From JAYZDK01 sp964604165 (GTDB lineage Bacteria > Myxococcota_A > UBA796 > CAJQPC01), in the NCBI GenBank assembly GCA_964604165.1, contig CAZRYF010000006.1, positions 62,001 to 126,000 of the forward strand: a DNA stretch of 64,000 nt, given 5' to 3'. This document shows positions 24,328 to 32,829 of this stretch, piece by piece. Position 1 is the first letter of the stretch. The number at the start of each line of letters is the position of its first letter. The notes beneath the pieces were generated by a model. That model was not told where the DNA came from. It made no database searches and worked only from the letters and a program-made list of their open reading frames with translations. Made by a program: the position numbers and the translations under genes.

Positions 24328-25910
24328 TTTGAGGAGGAGGGGAGGCAGCGCCGGAGCCGGAGGACCCCGAGCAGCAATCCCCCCAGCACCATCGCGTAGA
24401 GCCCGGCCACCAGTCCCGGGGCGGTAAACACAGCCGGAAGGAGCTGGGTCTCCCGCACGGGGAAGCTCCACCAGCGCACCAGTGGTGCAAAGTGCCAGTC
24501 CCAGTACAGGAGCTCAAAGTGGTGGTGAATGCCCAGTGCGGCCCAAGCTTCCTTGTCGGTCACAAAGAGCGCTTTCAGCCACTGGTAGTAGTCGTGGGGG
24601 TTGACAAGAATGCCGTTGATGGCAACCAGGGCTGTGAGGCCCACGGCGACTTGGATGACCCCTCGTCGGACCCCTTGTACGTGCTCCAGCGCCACGGCGA
24701 TGGGCACGAAGAAGAGTGGGAGCACGGGCACAAGAAACCGGGGACCCCAACACCAGCTACCGCCCCAATCCCACCACCTGCAGTACAAGCCCAACAGCGT
24801 GGCGAGCCCGCCGAGAGCCAGGATGGAGGTGGTTCGGGCGGCTCCTTTGCACCGTCCAAAGCTCCAGAGGGACGCCAACACAAGGGGGAAGTGCCAGAGG
24901 AGCCCGCGTCCTGGACTTGCGATCAGTCCAAAGAGGCCTTCGGTCCAGGGACTGGTCCAGGCATCCACCTCGGCGCTGTACCCTGTGGAAAGCGGGGAAC
25001 CAAAGCGTACCGCGTTGTAGGCTCCGACCAGCACAAAAAAAGGCGCTGCGCCTGCGGTGATCCAACCCACATCCATTGAGGCCTCCTTCCATTTCCATTG
25101 GCGGCTGTACAGGACGGCCAGGCCCATAGGGAGCGCCAGAATGCCAAGTGCAATCTTGGTTGCCACCAACAGCCCGTAGAAGGCACCGGCCCCTACCAGG
25201 TCACGCCTTTGCCCCGAGCTGGAGTGCCGAACCAAGCAGGTGGCAATCCCAGTATAGGAAAGAGCCGCGAGCGGCTCAGCCCAGAAGGTCCGCGCATAGT
25301 GCAACATCGGGCTTCCAAGTCCGCAGGCCACGGCACACCCAAGGGAGAGCCCTGCTCCGACTCCAAGGCCTCTGAGCAGAAGAAAAAGGAGAGCGCAGGT
25401 ACCCGCTGTGAGAGCTGGATTCGTCCATGACACAAGAAAGGCGCCAAATGCTTCGCTGAACCGGGTTCGGTCTACTTGGTACCAAAGCCGCCGAAAGGAC
25501 CGGCGATCTGGATCTTGTACCCGAAAGGGAGACTCCCAGGAGGTGGGGCCTTCCAGGGTGGCGGGGGTGCGGAAGAGGCCCTGCTCCTCGGGGGTGGAAA
25601 GCGGGACCAGCCACCGGCTGGCTACGTAGGCAGGAACGGATGCTGCGGAAAGGGCGAGTCCGTACTTGGAGTGCCGCCTTGTGACCTTGCCGTCTTCTTC
25701 CAGGGATGCTGGGCCGCCAAATGCCTCGTGGTCCATCAATACGGGATAGTCCAGGGTCCCGGCGTCGACCCACCCCTGGGTCACCCGGTACATGACCGTG
25801 CCGTCCGGACTGTAGATGTGTCCGCCCAGCAGCAGGATGTACCAGCAGGTAAGGGACAGCCAAAGCCAGCGGGCGATTCTCGGGTCCTGGCCCCGGCCCG
25901 AGGAATGCAC
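24315..25910 (-). CDS. GT-C-like polytopic membrane protein (GT39/PMT-type)
   Basis: A 531-residue protein with about 10-11 membrane segments. The first external loop (residues 30-70) has GHIYSPDGTVMYRVTQGW, with an acidic residue where GT39/ArnT-like enzymes have their catalytic Asp. Later RTFWAEPLAALSYT and WWDWGGSWCWGPRFLVPVLPLFF recall lipid-carrier-dependent sugar transferases. It may transfer a sugar from a polyprenyl-phosphate donor. The GTG start (25910) follows the pseudo-receiver gene stop by 3 bases, so the two form an operon. The acceptor is unknown, and the family assignment is by fold pattern, not a clear signature. Confidence 0.7.
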   Translation of the reverse strand: MHSSGRGQDPRIARWLWLSLTCWYILLLGGHIYSPDGTVMYRVTQGWVDAGTLDYPVLMDHEAFGGPASLEEDGKVTRRHSKYGLALSAASVPAYVASRWLVPLSTPEEQGLFRTPATLEGPTSWESPFRVQDPDRRSFRRLWYQVDRTRFSEAFGAFLVSWTNPALTAGTCALLFLLLRGLGVGAGLSLGCAVACGLGSPMLHYARTFWAEPLAALSYTGIATCLVRHSSSGQRRDLVGAGAFYGLLVATKIALGILALPMGLAVLYSRQWKWKEASMDVGWITAGAAPFFVLVGAYNAVRFGSPLSTGYSAEVDAWTSPWTEGLFGLIASPGRGLLWHFPLVLASLWSFGRCKGAARTTSILALGGLATLLGLYCRWWDWGGSWCWGPRFLVPVLPLFFVPIAVALEHVQGVRRGVIQVAVGLTALVAINGILVNPHDYYQWLKALFVTDKEAWAALGIHHHFELLYWDWHFAPLVRWWSFPVRETQLLPAVFTAPGLVAGLYAMVLGGLLLGVLRLRRCLPSSSNQSS

Positions 25911-25913
25911 CGA

Positions 25914-27614
25914 TCAGATTCCGAGTTCGCGGCGCAGGCTGTTCAACAAGGTGCGGGCCACGCGGTTGCCCGGGTCGTCTTGAAGAAGCCCCTGCAGGCG
26001 CTTGATGGCCTGTTCGGGCTTGCCGTGCTTTCCCTCGATGAAGGCCAGAAAGTACTGTCCTTCCTTGTGGTGAGGGTCAAAAGAACTGGCGAGGCGCAGG
26101 AAGTCCAGCCCCTCCTTGCAGCGGTCCTCCACGGAGAGGTTGGCGTTGTGGTAGGTGGCCCAGCCGAGCCACGCCAGGTTCCGGGCCGAGTCCAGGCGCT
26201 CGTTCCGGGCTGCCGTAAAACACTGGGCGGCCCGCTCGAAGAGCCCGGCCTCCATGGCGGTCTGCCCTTCCTGGAACGCCAGGTCTTCCTTGGACAGGTT
26301 GCCGGCATCGTCCTCCATGCCAAAGGTCGCCACTGCCTGCTTGCGGCCCGCCACCAACTCCTGGGCGTCCTCCACTCGACTCAGGATTTTGCCCGCCAGC
26401 TCCCGCACTGGATGCGGTTGCTTCTCATCGTTGGCCAGGGTGGAGTAGCGCTCCACCATGCGCTGCGCCTGGGCTTCCAATCGGTCTGGCGGAGTCGTCG
26501 GGGAGGCGCCCAACACCGTGTAGTGGTCCGCTCCCTGGAGGGCACCCCACTCGCGCACGAGCCGCTTCATGGTCACGGTGGCCTCCTCCGAGGCACCCTC
26601 TGAAACGGACAGGCCTGCGCTGGGAAGGGAGCTTTCTTCTTCTCCGGTGGCCGGCTCCACGGCGGCGGGGGTCTCCGCAGCCCGGGCCGCTGCACGCCTT
26701 CTGGCTTCTGCCGCCGTCTTTCGTGCAGCGGCGCGGGTGGAAATGGCCTGGAATTCGATCACCCCCAGCTGTGCCAACGCTGCCAGTTCGCGGGCCTGTT
26801 CGTCGGTGCCGTCCAGGAGCGTCTCCAGGGGGACCTGGCTGCTGCTCGCCTGTAGCAAGGCCTTGACGGACGAGGAAGCCCCGAGCTCGTCCAGGCGGTC
26901 GTTGCGCTCCCCTGGGGCTGCCCAGGTCTTGTCCCGTTGCAGGACAAAGGTGGTTTGCACCCGAGCCATGCATCCCTCCATCAACAAAGTGGAGAAAGGC
27001 AGAATCGAGGCGCTTCCTGACTGGCTTGTCTCCGAAAAAGAAGCCCCCCCTTCGAACATGGCCAATCGTGCCAGCGCGAGCGAACCTTCATCCATGGCTG
27101 CACCTTCATTGAACAACGCCCAGTTGTCCGTAGAAGCCAACCGAAGCACGCCTGTTCGCTTCTCAAGCCAGATGGACTGCAGGAGGCGAAGGGCCTTGCG
27201 ATCAGGCTTTGGAGCAGGGACAGTGCTCGGCTCTGCGATCGGCGCATTGGCGGCCGCTTCCCGAAGGCGATCCGCCAGGTCCAGCATGGGAAATGGGCGG
27301 GCCAGAAAACCCTGGCACCGGTGGTGGGACAGCAGGTGCTGCACGCGCGGGTCGGTGTCCGACCAGGTGGCGGACATGAGCAGAATAGGCAGGGTGGCCC
27401 CCACAGGCTCTCTGCGGAGACGCGTCAGAAGCGGGCCGGTCCCCGCGAGATCCCCGTCAAGCCCCAGCACCAGGAGATCCGGCAAGGAGGTGCGCACCCT
27501 GGAGAGGGCCTTTTCCGCGGAGGGAACCTGTTCGACGCGGATTCCGGTCTTGTCCAGCACCTGAGTGAGGACGCGGGCAAAGTCGGCATCTGATTCGAGG
27601 AGGATGAGCTTCAT
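25914..27614 (-). CDS. Pseudo-receiver, DUF4388-like, J-like and TPR protein
   Basis: A 566-residue protein. Residues 1-120 look like a receiver domain, but the phospho-acceptor Asp position is Gly (LLVLGLDGD) and the conserved Lys is Arg (GFLARPF), so phosphorylation is unlikely. Residues 135-290 resemble the PATAN/DUF4388 type common in Myxococcota. Residues 290-345 are a helical, Ala/Arg/Glu-rich linker. Residues 365-420 (HYTVLGASPTTPPDRLEAQA) look like a J domain without HPD. Residues 440-560 are TPR-like. It probably works as a scaffold in a signalling or motility complex. The ATG at 27614 is the first Met. It precedes the GT-C-like gene. Confidence 0.75.
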   Translation of the reverse strand: MKLILLESDADFARVLTQVLDKTGIRVEQVPSAEKALSRVRTSLPDLLVLGLDGDLAGTGPLLTRLRREPVGATLPILLMSATWSDTDPRVQHLLSHHRCQGFLARPFPMLDLADRLREAAANAPIAEPSTVPAPKPDRKALRLLQSIWLEKRTGVLRLASTDNWALFNEGAAMDEGSLALARLAMFEGGASFSETSQSGSASILPFSTLLMEGCMARVQTTFVLQRDKTWAAPGERNDRLDELGASSSVKALLQASSSQVPLETLLDGTDEQARELAALAQLGVIEFQAISTRAAARKTAAEARRRAAARAAETPAAVEPATGEEESSLPSAGLSVSEGASEEATVTMKRLVREWGALQGADHYTVLGASPTTPPDRLEAQAQRMVERYSTLANDEKQPHPVRELAGKILSRVEDAQELVAGRKQAVATFGMEDDAGNLSKEDLAFQEGQTAMEAGLFERAAQCFTAARNERLDSARNLAWLGWATYHNANLSVEDRCKEGLDFLRLASSFDPHHKEGQYFLAFIEGKHGKPEQAIKRLQGLLQDDPGNRVARTLLNSLRRELGI

Positions 27615-27711
27615 GAGCAGTCAAGTCGAGGTTTTTCAGAGTGAATTGAACACACCTCGGTGCCGGCTGCAACGGTGTTCCCGAGACTCCGGGTCGTGAT
27701 AGTTGCGCTTC

Positions 27712-29010
27712 ATGGTTCGGTACTTTGGCAAGCTCACCCCCTCCTGGGAGTCCGTGGCTCGAATCGCTGCTTTGAAGCCACGGTTTTGTTGGTTTGATGG
27801 CCCCTGGGGCACAGTGCTTACCTGGGGAGGGCATTCGGACGTGGTTCCCGGGCCCGGTTGGATGGACGCCGTTCGGGGTCTTCTTCATCCCAAGTCCGAG
27901 GCGCCTGGGATGCCGTTTGCGGGAGGCGTGGTGGGGTATCTCGGCTACGAGGCGGGGAGGTGGTGTGAGAAGATGCCGTCTCCTCGAGAACCTCGCCCCC
28001 TGGCGGATCTCGCCTTGTGGCGTGTGGAGGGTGCGCTCTGGTGGGATGGGGGGGCTTGGAGGGCAGGGGGGGCTCCCGCTTTTGTGGAAATGGCGTCCGA
28101 GGTCTTGGAGAGTGCCTTTGAGGCATCCCTGCCCAGCATCCCCGTGGGTCACCTCGCCCATGTCGGGGATCCCGCAGGGTTCCTCCAGGGCGTGGAGCAG
28201 GTGTTGGCCTCCATTCGCGCGGGGGAGTGCTACCAGGCGAACCTGTCCCGGCGCCTCGTGGTGGAGAGGGCCGGCTCTCCTTTGGAGTGCGCGATTCGTC
28301 TCCGACGAACACACCCGGCGCGGTACGGAGCCGCGCTGCACCTCGGGGATGGAGGGCAGGTGATCTCGAACTCACCTGAGCTGCTTCTGCGCGTGGAAGA
28401 TGGACAGGCGGAGACCCGGCCGGTCAAGGGAACCCGCCCGCGGGGAAAAAGCGACAAGCTGGATCGGGAGTTGGCGCGGCAGCTCATGGACGATCCCAAG
28501 GAGCGGGCGGAGCTCACCATGATTGTGGATATGGCCCGTAATGACCTCTCCCGGGTGTGCACACCCGGCTCGGTGGTCGCCTCACCGAGGGTTCTGGCCT
28601 CCCTGCCCACCCTCTTCCATGCGGAGCAGTCCGTGCAAGGCCAATTGTCGCCTGGGAAGGACGCGGTTTCAGCCTTGGAGGCCACCTTTCCAGGTGCAAG
28701 CATCACCGGCGCCCCCAAGGTGGCGGCCATGGAGATCATCCATGCTCTGGAGCCGGTGCCGCGGGGGGTCTACACAGGTTGCATCGGGTTTTTCGCAGAC
28801 GGGGGTTCGGCACAGTGGAACGTGGCCATTCGCACCGCCACTTTTCTACCCTCCGGGCACGGGGAGCACAGCGCCCATGTGCAGGTGGGGGCGGGAATCG
28901 TTGCCGACTCCGATCCACGCATGGAGCTGGACGAGACCGATTGGAAGGCACGGGCGTGGCTCGCTGCAATTCTGGAACCAGAGACACAGGCCCAGGAGGT
29001 GCATTCGTGA
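27712..29010 (+). CDS. pabB: Aminodeoxychorismate synthase component I (PabB)
   Basis: A 432-residue chorismate-utilising enzyme. The C-terminal catalytic domain carries RPVKGTRPRG (PabB-type PxKGT; anthranilate synthase would have PIAGT), AELTMIVDMARNDLSRVC and the end motif VQVGAGIVADSDPRMELDET. QANLSRR and ISNSPELLLR are further chorismate-binding segments. It converts chorismate and amidotransferase-supplied ammonia to 4-amino-4-deoxychorismate for folate. No pabA or pabC is adjacent. ATG at 27712; a TTG at 27703 is possible but has no good ribosome binding site. The stop overlaps the O-methyltransferase GTG by 3 bases. Confidence 0.93.
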   Translation: MVRYFGKLTPSWESVARIAALKPRFCWFDGPWGTVLTWGGHSDVVPGPGWMDAVRGLLHPKSEAPGMPFAGGVVGYLGYEAGRWCEKMPSPREPRPLADLALWRVEGALWWDGGAWRAGGAPAFVEMASEVLESAFEASLPSIPVGHLAHVGDPAGFLQGVEQVLASIRAGECYQANLSRRLVVERAGSPLECAIRLRRTHPARYGAALHLGDGGQVISNSPELLLRVEDGQAETRPVKGTRPRGKSDKLDRELARQLMDDPKERAELTMIVDMARNDLSRVCTPGSVVASPRVLASLPTLFHAEQSVQGQLSPGKDAVSALEATFPGASITGAPKVAAMEIIHALEPVPRGVYTGCIGFFADGGSAQWNVAIRTATFLPSGHGEHSAHVQVGAGIVADSDPRMELDETDWKARAWLAAILEPETQAQEVHS

Positions 29011-29477
29011 GTTCACCAGCAGACGGATCTCCAATCTTGGACGCCCAGGTAGCGGACTACCTGGGGACTTTGGACACCGAGAGCGACTCGCTGCTCGACG
29101 CCCTTGAAGCTCATGCAGCCCAGCGGGGCTTTCCCTTGATCGGCAGGGCGAGTGGGCGTTGGCTCACCTTGTTGGCGCAGGCAGTTGGCGCCCGAAGGGT
29201 GTTTGAAGTGGGGAGTGGTTTTGGGTACTCCGCCTACTTCTTCGCCCATGCGGTGGGCCCGGATGGCGAGATCCATGGAGCGGACCGAGACGCCCACGAG
29301 CTGGACGACCACCGCCGCCTGTATGGCGACCACCCTTTCTCCCAGCGCATCCACATTCACCACGGGGAAGCGCTCGAGGTGTTGTCCGGGCTGCCGGGTC
29401 TCTTTGATGTCTTTCTCCTGACCAGCGCAATCCTCCCGGTCGGGGATGGCCTGGGGGTCTGCGTCAAGACTTCCTGA
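29007..29477 (+). pseudogene. 3'-truncated O-methyltransferase (family 3-like)
   Basis: 156 residues. The AdoMet fold is clear: a helical N-terminus, VFEVGSGFGYSAYFFAHAVG (about 68-87, motif I) and RIHIHHGEALEVLSGL. Homologues continue after FDVVF with an acidic D-x-D-K motif and about 70 more residues, but here the reading frame diverges after GLFDVF to a 17-residue unrelated tail. The metal-binding and substrate part is therefore lost. The sequence runs into the convergent thiE gene, which is complete, so a deletion at the 3' side is likely. A strong AGGAGG precedes the GTG at 29007, so it may still be translated. Confidence 0.75.
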
Positions 29478-30054
29478 ACCGCTGGGTGGCGGCGACAACG
29501 TCCTCCTGTCCCAGCAGGGCCGAAATGGGTGCCCAAGCCTGGACACCCGTGCCGCGTACCTCAGAGAGGTTCTCCTCGGTGATCCCGCCAATGGCCACAA
29601 CCGGTGTGTCACCGGCCGCCTCCACCGCTCGTTGCAGGGCGATCAGGCCCCGGGGGGAGTAGCCCGTGGCCTTGGTTTTGGATCCAAAAACAGGCCCGAA
29701 CCCGATGTAGTCCACTCCCTCTTCCAGGGCCGCATGGATCTGTGCCTCATTATGGGTGGAGCGGCCCAGGAGCGCTCCCCGTGGAAGGTCCACTCGCTGC
29801 ACTGCGCCATCCTCCTGGCCCAGGTGAAGTCCGCCTGCAAGGGGCGCCAAATCCACGTGGTCGTTGACCAGGACCAGGCAGCCCCGGGCGGCGCAAGCTG
29901 GAGTGATCTCCTGCAGAGCCTCGCGGACTCGGGAGGGTTCCCAACGCTTGCATCGAACCTGGAGTGTTTCCACCTCCCCTTCCAACAGTTGCAACGCCAG
30001 GGCAACCGGGTCTCCAAAGTCCGCGTCGGCGATGGCGTAGAGCCCCCGGATCAC
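29464..30054 (-). CDS. thiE: Thiamine-phosphate synthase ThiE
   Basis: A 196-residue (beta/alpha)8 enzyme. It keeps VNDHVDLAPLAGGLHLGQED (about residues 63-82, pyrophosphate and Mg site), GRSTHNEAQI, DYIGFGPVFGSKTK (GPxFxTxTK type) and VVAIGGITEENL, all diagnostic of ThiE. It joins hydroxymethylpyrimidine diphosphate and thiazole phosphate to make thiamine phosphate. The ATG (30054) overlaps the stop of the NtrC-type regulator (ATGA), so the two are coupled. The 3' end overlaps the truncated methyltransferase by 14 bases. No TPP riboswitch was seen before the operon. Confidence 0.92.
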   Translation of the reverse strand: MIRGLYAIADADFGDPVALALQLLEGEVETLQVRCKRWEPSRVREALQEITPACAARGCLVLVNDHVDLAPLAGGLHLGQEDGAVQRVDLPRGALLGRSTHNEAQIHAALEEGVDYIGFGPVFGSKTKATGYSPRGLIALQRAVEAAGDTPVVAIGGITEENLSEVRGTGVQAWAPISALLGQEDVVAATQRFRKS

Positions 30055-31265
30055 GCTTCCTCTCCCTCAATGCCAAGCTGCGCGATCTTGGTGCGCAGGG
30101 TGTTTCTTGCGACTCCGAGTAAATTGGCGGCCGCCTTTTGGTTGCCGCCGGTCCGGGACAGCGCCAAGCGAAACAAGGCCCTCTCGGTGGCGTTGACCGC
30201 AAGTCGATGAAGCCCGAGCTCTGAGTCGATCTGGTACTCCTCGACAATGGGTCCCAATCGGGCTTCCACCACTTTCTCGAATCCCTGGGCCAGGTCGCGA
30301 ATCTCAGCGTGTGGGTTTTTTTGTATCAGGTCACGCACGGCGCGAGGGAGATCTCGTCGGCGGATCTCCGGTCGGTTGGTGGAGGTCAACACCCGGACCA
30401 CCAAGTGCTCCAGTTCCTTTGTGTTGCCGGGCCAGTCGTAGGCGTGGAGCATTCTCCAGACGGAATCATCCAGGCGCCTTTTGGGCATTCCAAGGGTCCG
30501 TCGGTATTGCTCCATGTAGAGACGGGTCAGGAGCTTGATGTCCTTTTGTCTCTCTCGCAGCGGGGGCAACGACAGGTGGGTCCAGGCGAGTACCTCATCA
30601 TCTCCAACGGGAGGACTGCGGGACCCTCCGATGATGCGCCAGCGGGTTTCTTCCAGACTTCGGATGAGCTGCTCCAGGTCTTCGTTTTCCCACTCGTCCA
30701 CGTCCTTCAGGTACAGGGTGCCCTCTCTTCCTGAGAGGTTTGGCATGGCCTTGCCACGATGCTTGACGAAAGGGCCGGTGTCTCCCTTGAGAGCGTGAAG
30801 GGCTCGGGCAATGCTCTCTTTGTTGGTGCCGCGCTCCCCTTGGATTCGGACTGGAAGGGGATGGGTCGCCATGCGGGCCAATCGGCGAAAGGGCTTTCTC
30901 CCGAGCCCCATGTGGCGCAGGATGCGGCGCTCCCTGGAGTCCAAGCTGGCAGGGGTGCGGGACCGGACCTGCCCCAGAAGCAGGTCCTGTCGGGTCGATA
31001 CACGTGTCAGGGGTGGTGCTGCACCCCCCATGACCCGCACCAGGGGCTTGTGGGTGAGGGAGGCTGTGATTTGGAGGAGTAGATTTGGTTGGAGCTCGGG
31101 TAAGTCCGCATCCACCAGGACCATGGTGCAGCCGGGATCGGCGAGCCCTCGCACCAGCCCATCCCAGCCGGTCGTGGCATGCACAGCGTGACCTGTGTCG
31201 GCCAGGGGTTCAACCACCTGGTTCCGCAGGGTCTCGTCCTGGGTAGCGATGACAATGTGGGACAT
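30051..31265 (-). CDS. Degenerate NtrC-family regulator (REC, AAA+, Fis HTH)
   Basis: A 404-residue protein with the order receiver, AAA+ and Fis-type helix-turn-helix. The receiver (1-95) is short but keeps an Asp (VLVDADLPE). The AAA+ domain (about 125-310) is altered: Walker A is GERGTNKES (Asn for Gly), the Walker B region reads LYLKDVDEW where LFLDEI is usual, and no GAFTGA loop for sigma54 contact is present. The C-terminal HTH (NQKAAANLLGVARNTLRTKIAQLG) is intact. It is probably a DNA-binding protein that does not activate sigma54 by ATP hydrolysis. ATG at 31265 is chosen over a TTG at 31277. It precedes thiE, and a link to thiamine control is only positional. Confidence 0.85.
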   Translation of the reverse strand: MSHIVIATQDETLRNQVVEPLADTGHAVHATTGWDGLVRGLADPGCTMVLVDADLPELQPNLLLQITASLTHKPLVRVMGGAAPPLTRVSTRQDLLLGQVRSRTPASLDSRERRILRHMGLGRKPFRRLARMATHPLPVRIQGERGTNKESIARALHALKGDTGPFVKHRGKAMPNLSGREGTLYLKDVDEWENEDLEQLIRSLEETRWRIIGGSRSPPVGDDEVLAWTHLSLPPLRERQKDIKLLTRLYMEQYRRTLGMPKRRLDDSVWRMLHAYDWPGNTKELEHLVVRVLTSTNRPEIRRRDLPRAVRDLIQKNPHAEIRDLAQGFEKVVEARLGPIVEEYQIDSELGLHRLAVNATERALFRLALSRTGGNQKAAANLLGVARNTLRTKIAQLGIEGEEA

Positions 31266-31358
31266 GGGGGGTGCCAAGCGGTGGGTGCGCCGGTGGTAGC
31301 GCAGGAAGGCCCGCCGAGCAACGCTGGCTGGGGAGGGGGGACCCGGCTACGGGAGGCC

Positions 31359-32813
31359 ATGATCTCGTTTCTTCCGCTCCTTGGTTGTGCCCTCTGCGTA
31401 CCCGCATGGGGTCAGGAAGAGAGCCCCTGGAGCCCACCGAAAGAGGAGAAAGGTGAGCCTCCTTCTCTGTGGGACATCGTGGAGCAGGGGAGCGAGCCTG
31501 TGTCGGAGGAGGGAAAACAAGAGGCCGAGGAGTTTTCGGAAGAGAAGGTGGCAGAGCAAGAGGTGATGGAGAATGGCGCCTGGCCCGGGGCCCCCGCGGA
31601 GGAAGTGGAGGAGCCGCCGGTGGAACCCGATCCGAAGAGCGGCTTGGACCCCTCCGAGTTCGACATTCCAGTGGTGTTGAACGCGGATGTCCTGCGCTGG
31701 GTCCACTACTTTCAGGGGCGTGGCAGCAAGTACTATCGAAAGTGGCTTGCACGGCAGGGCCGGTACCAGCCCATGATTTCCGCGGCCTTGGCGGAGGCAG
31801 GTCTTCCCCAGGACACCATCTACCTGGCCATGATCGAGTCGGGTTTCTCTCCCCATGCCAAGTCGACTGCATCCGCGGTGGGACTCTGGCAGTTCATTGC
31901 TCCTACAGGCCGTGGCTACGGCCTTCGAATTGACTACTGGGTCGACGAACGCCGGGATCCAGAAGCCGCCACGGCGGCCGCTGTGGACATGTTGGACGAT
32001 CTCTACCGGCTCTTCGGGGACTGGCCTCTGGCATGGTCTGCTTACAACGCGGGCACCGGCCGGGTGCGTGGGGCGGTCCGAAAACAGGGAACCGACGACT
32101 ACTGGGAGCTTGTACGCCTCAAGGGGTTGCCCCCCGAGACGCGAAACTACGTGCCCAAGCTCATGGCGGCGGCCATTATCGGAAAGCATCCAGCGCGCTA
32201 CGGGTTCACAGGCATCACCCCACGGGCTCCCCTGGTCTACGACACGGTGGAGGTGAAGGGGTCGGTCACGCTGGATGTGATCGCGCGCTGCGCGGGTGTG
32301 GACGAGGCGGCAGTCACCACCTTGAACCCTGCCTTGCTCCGAGGCGCAACACCTCCGCAGGCCGTAACCCGGGTGCGCATTCCCCTCGGAACGACCGCTG
32401 CGTTTCAGGCAGCCATTGTCAACGTGCCCGCTGCTGAACGTGTCACCTACCGCAAGCACAAGGTCCAACCGGGGGAGTCCCTGGGGGCCATCGCATCCCG
32501 GTATGGGGTGGATGTGTCGGCGCTTGTGGAGTTCAACCGCATCTCTGATCCCAACCGGATCGCGGTAGGAATGGAGGTGGTGGTACCCTTGCCGGGTGCG
32601 GGGACCGGTTCGGCGTCTTCCAGTGCCACTGGAGAACCCATGAAGGTAAAGGTCCGGAACGGAGACAGTCTGGGGGGAATCGCCCAAAGACACGGGGTAA
32701 GCGTGGGAGACCTGGTCGCCTGGAACCAGGTGGAGGACCCGAACCAGCTCCAGGTGGGCCAGGTGCTTCTGGTTTTTCCGCAGCCCCTCAAACGTGACAG
32801 CGGAGCGCAGTGA
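31359..32813 (+). CDS. MltD-like lytic transglycosylase with two LysM domains
   Basis: A 484-residue exported protein. A signal peptide (1-18) is followed by an acidic low-complexity linker (19-105), an SLT lytic transglycosylase domain (about 125-285; catalytic E160 in LAMIESGFSPHA, then AVGLWQFIAPTGRGYGL and AYNAGTGRV), a spacer, and two LysM motifs (about 360-405 and 430-475; YGVDVSALVEFNRISDPNRI is typical). It cleaves peptidoglycan glycan strands to 1,6-anhydro products. ATG at 31359 is preceded by GGAGG. It lies 16 bases upstream of moeA, but a functional link to molybdenum cofactor synthesis is not evident. Confidence 0.92.
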   Translation: MISFLPLLGCALCVPAWGQEESPWSPPKEEKGEPPSLWDIVEQGSEPVSEEGKQEAEEFSEEKVAEQEVMENGAWPGAPAEEVEEPPVEPDPKSGLDPSEFDIPVVLNADVLRWVHYFQGRGSKYYRKWLARQGRYQPMISAALAEAGLPQDTIYLAMIESGFSPHAKSTASAVGLWQFIAPTGRGYGLRIDYWVDERRDPEAATAAAVDMLDDLYRLFGDWPLAWSAYNAGTGRVRGAVRKQGTDDYWELVRLKGLPPETRNYVPKLMAAAIIGKHPARYGFTGITPRAPLVYDTVEVKGSVTLDVIARCAGVDEAAVTTLNPALLRGATPPQAVTRVRIPLGTTAAFQAAIVNVPAAERVTYRKHKVQPGESLGAIASRYGVDVSALVEFNRISDPNRIAVGMEVVVPLPGAGTGSASSSATGEPMKVKVRNGDSLGGIAQRHGVSVGDLVAWNQVEDPNQLQVGQVLLVFPQPLKRDSGAQ

Positions 32814-32829
32814 TGAAGGGAGCGAGCTG

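Noticed and set aside
31266..31358. TPP riboswitch ahead of the regulator-thiE operon
   Set aside because: No CUGAGA or other TPP-aptamer core is visible in the 93-base gap.
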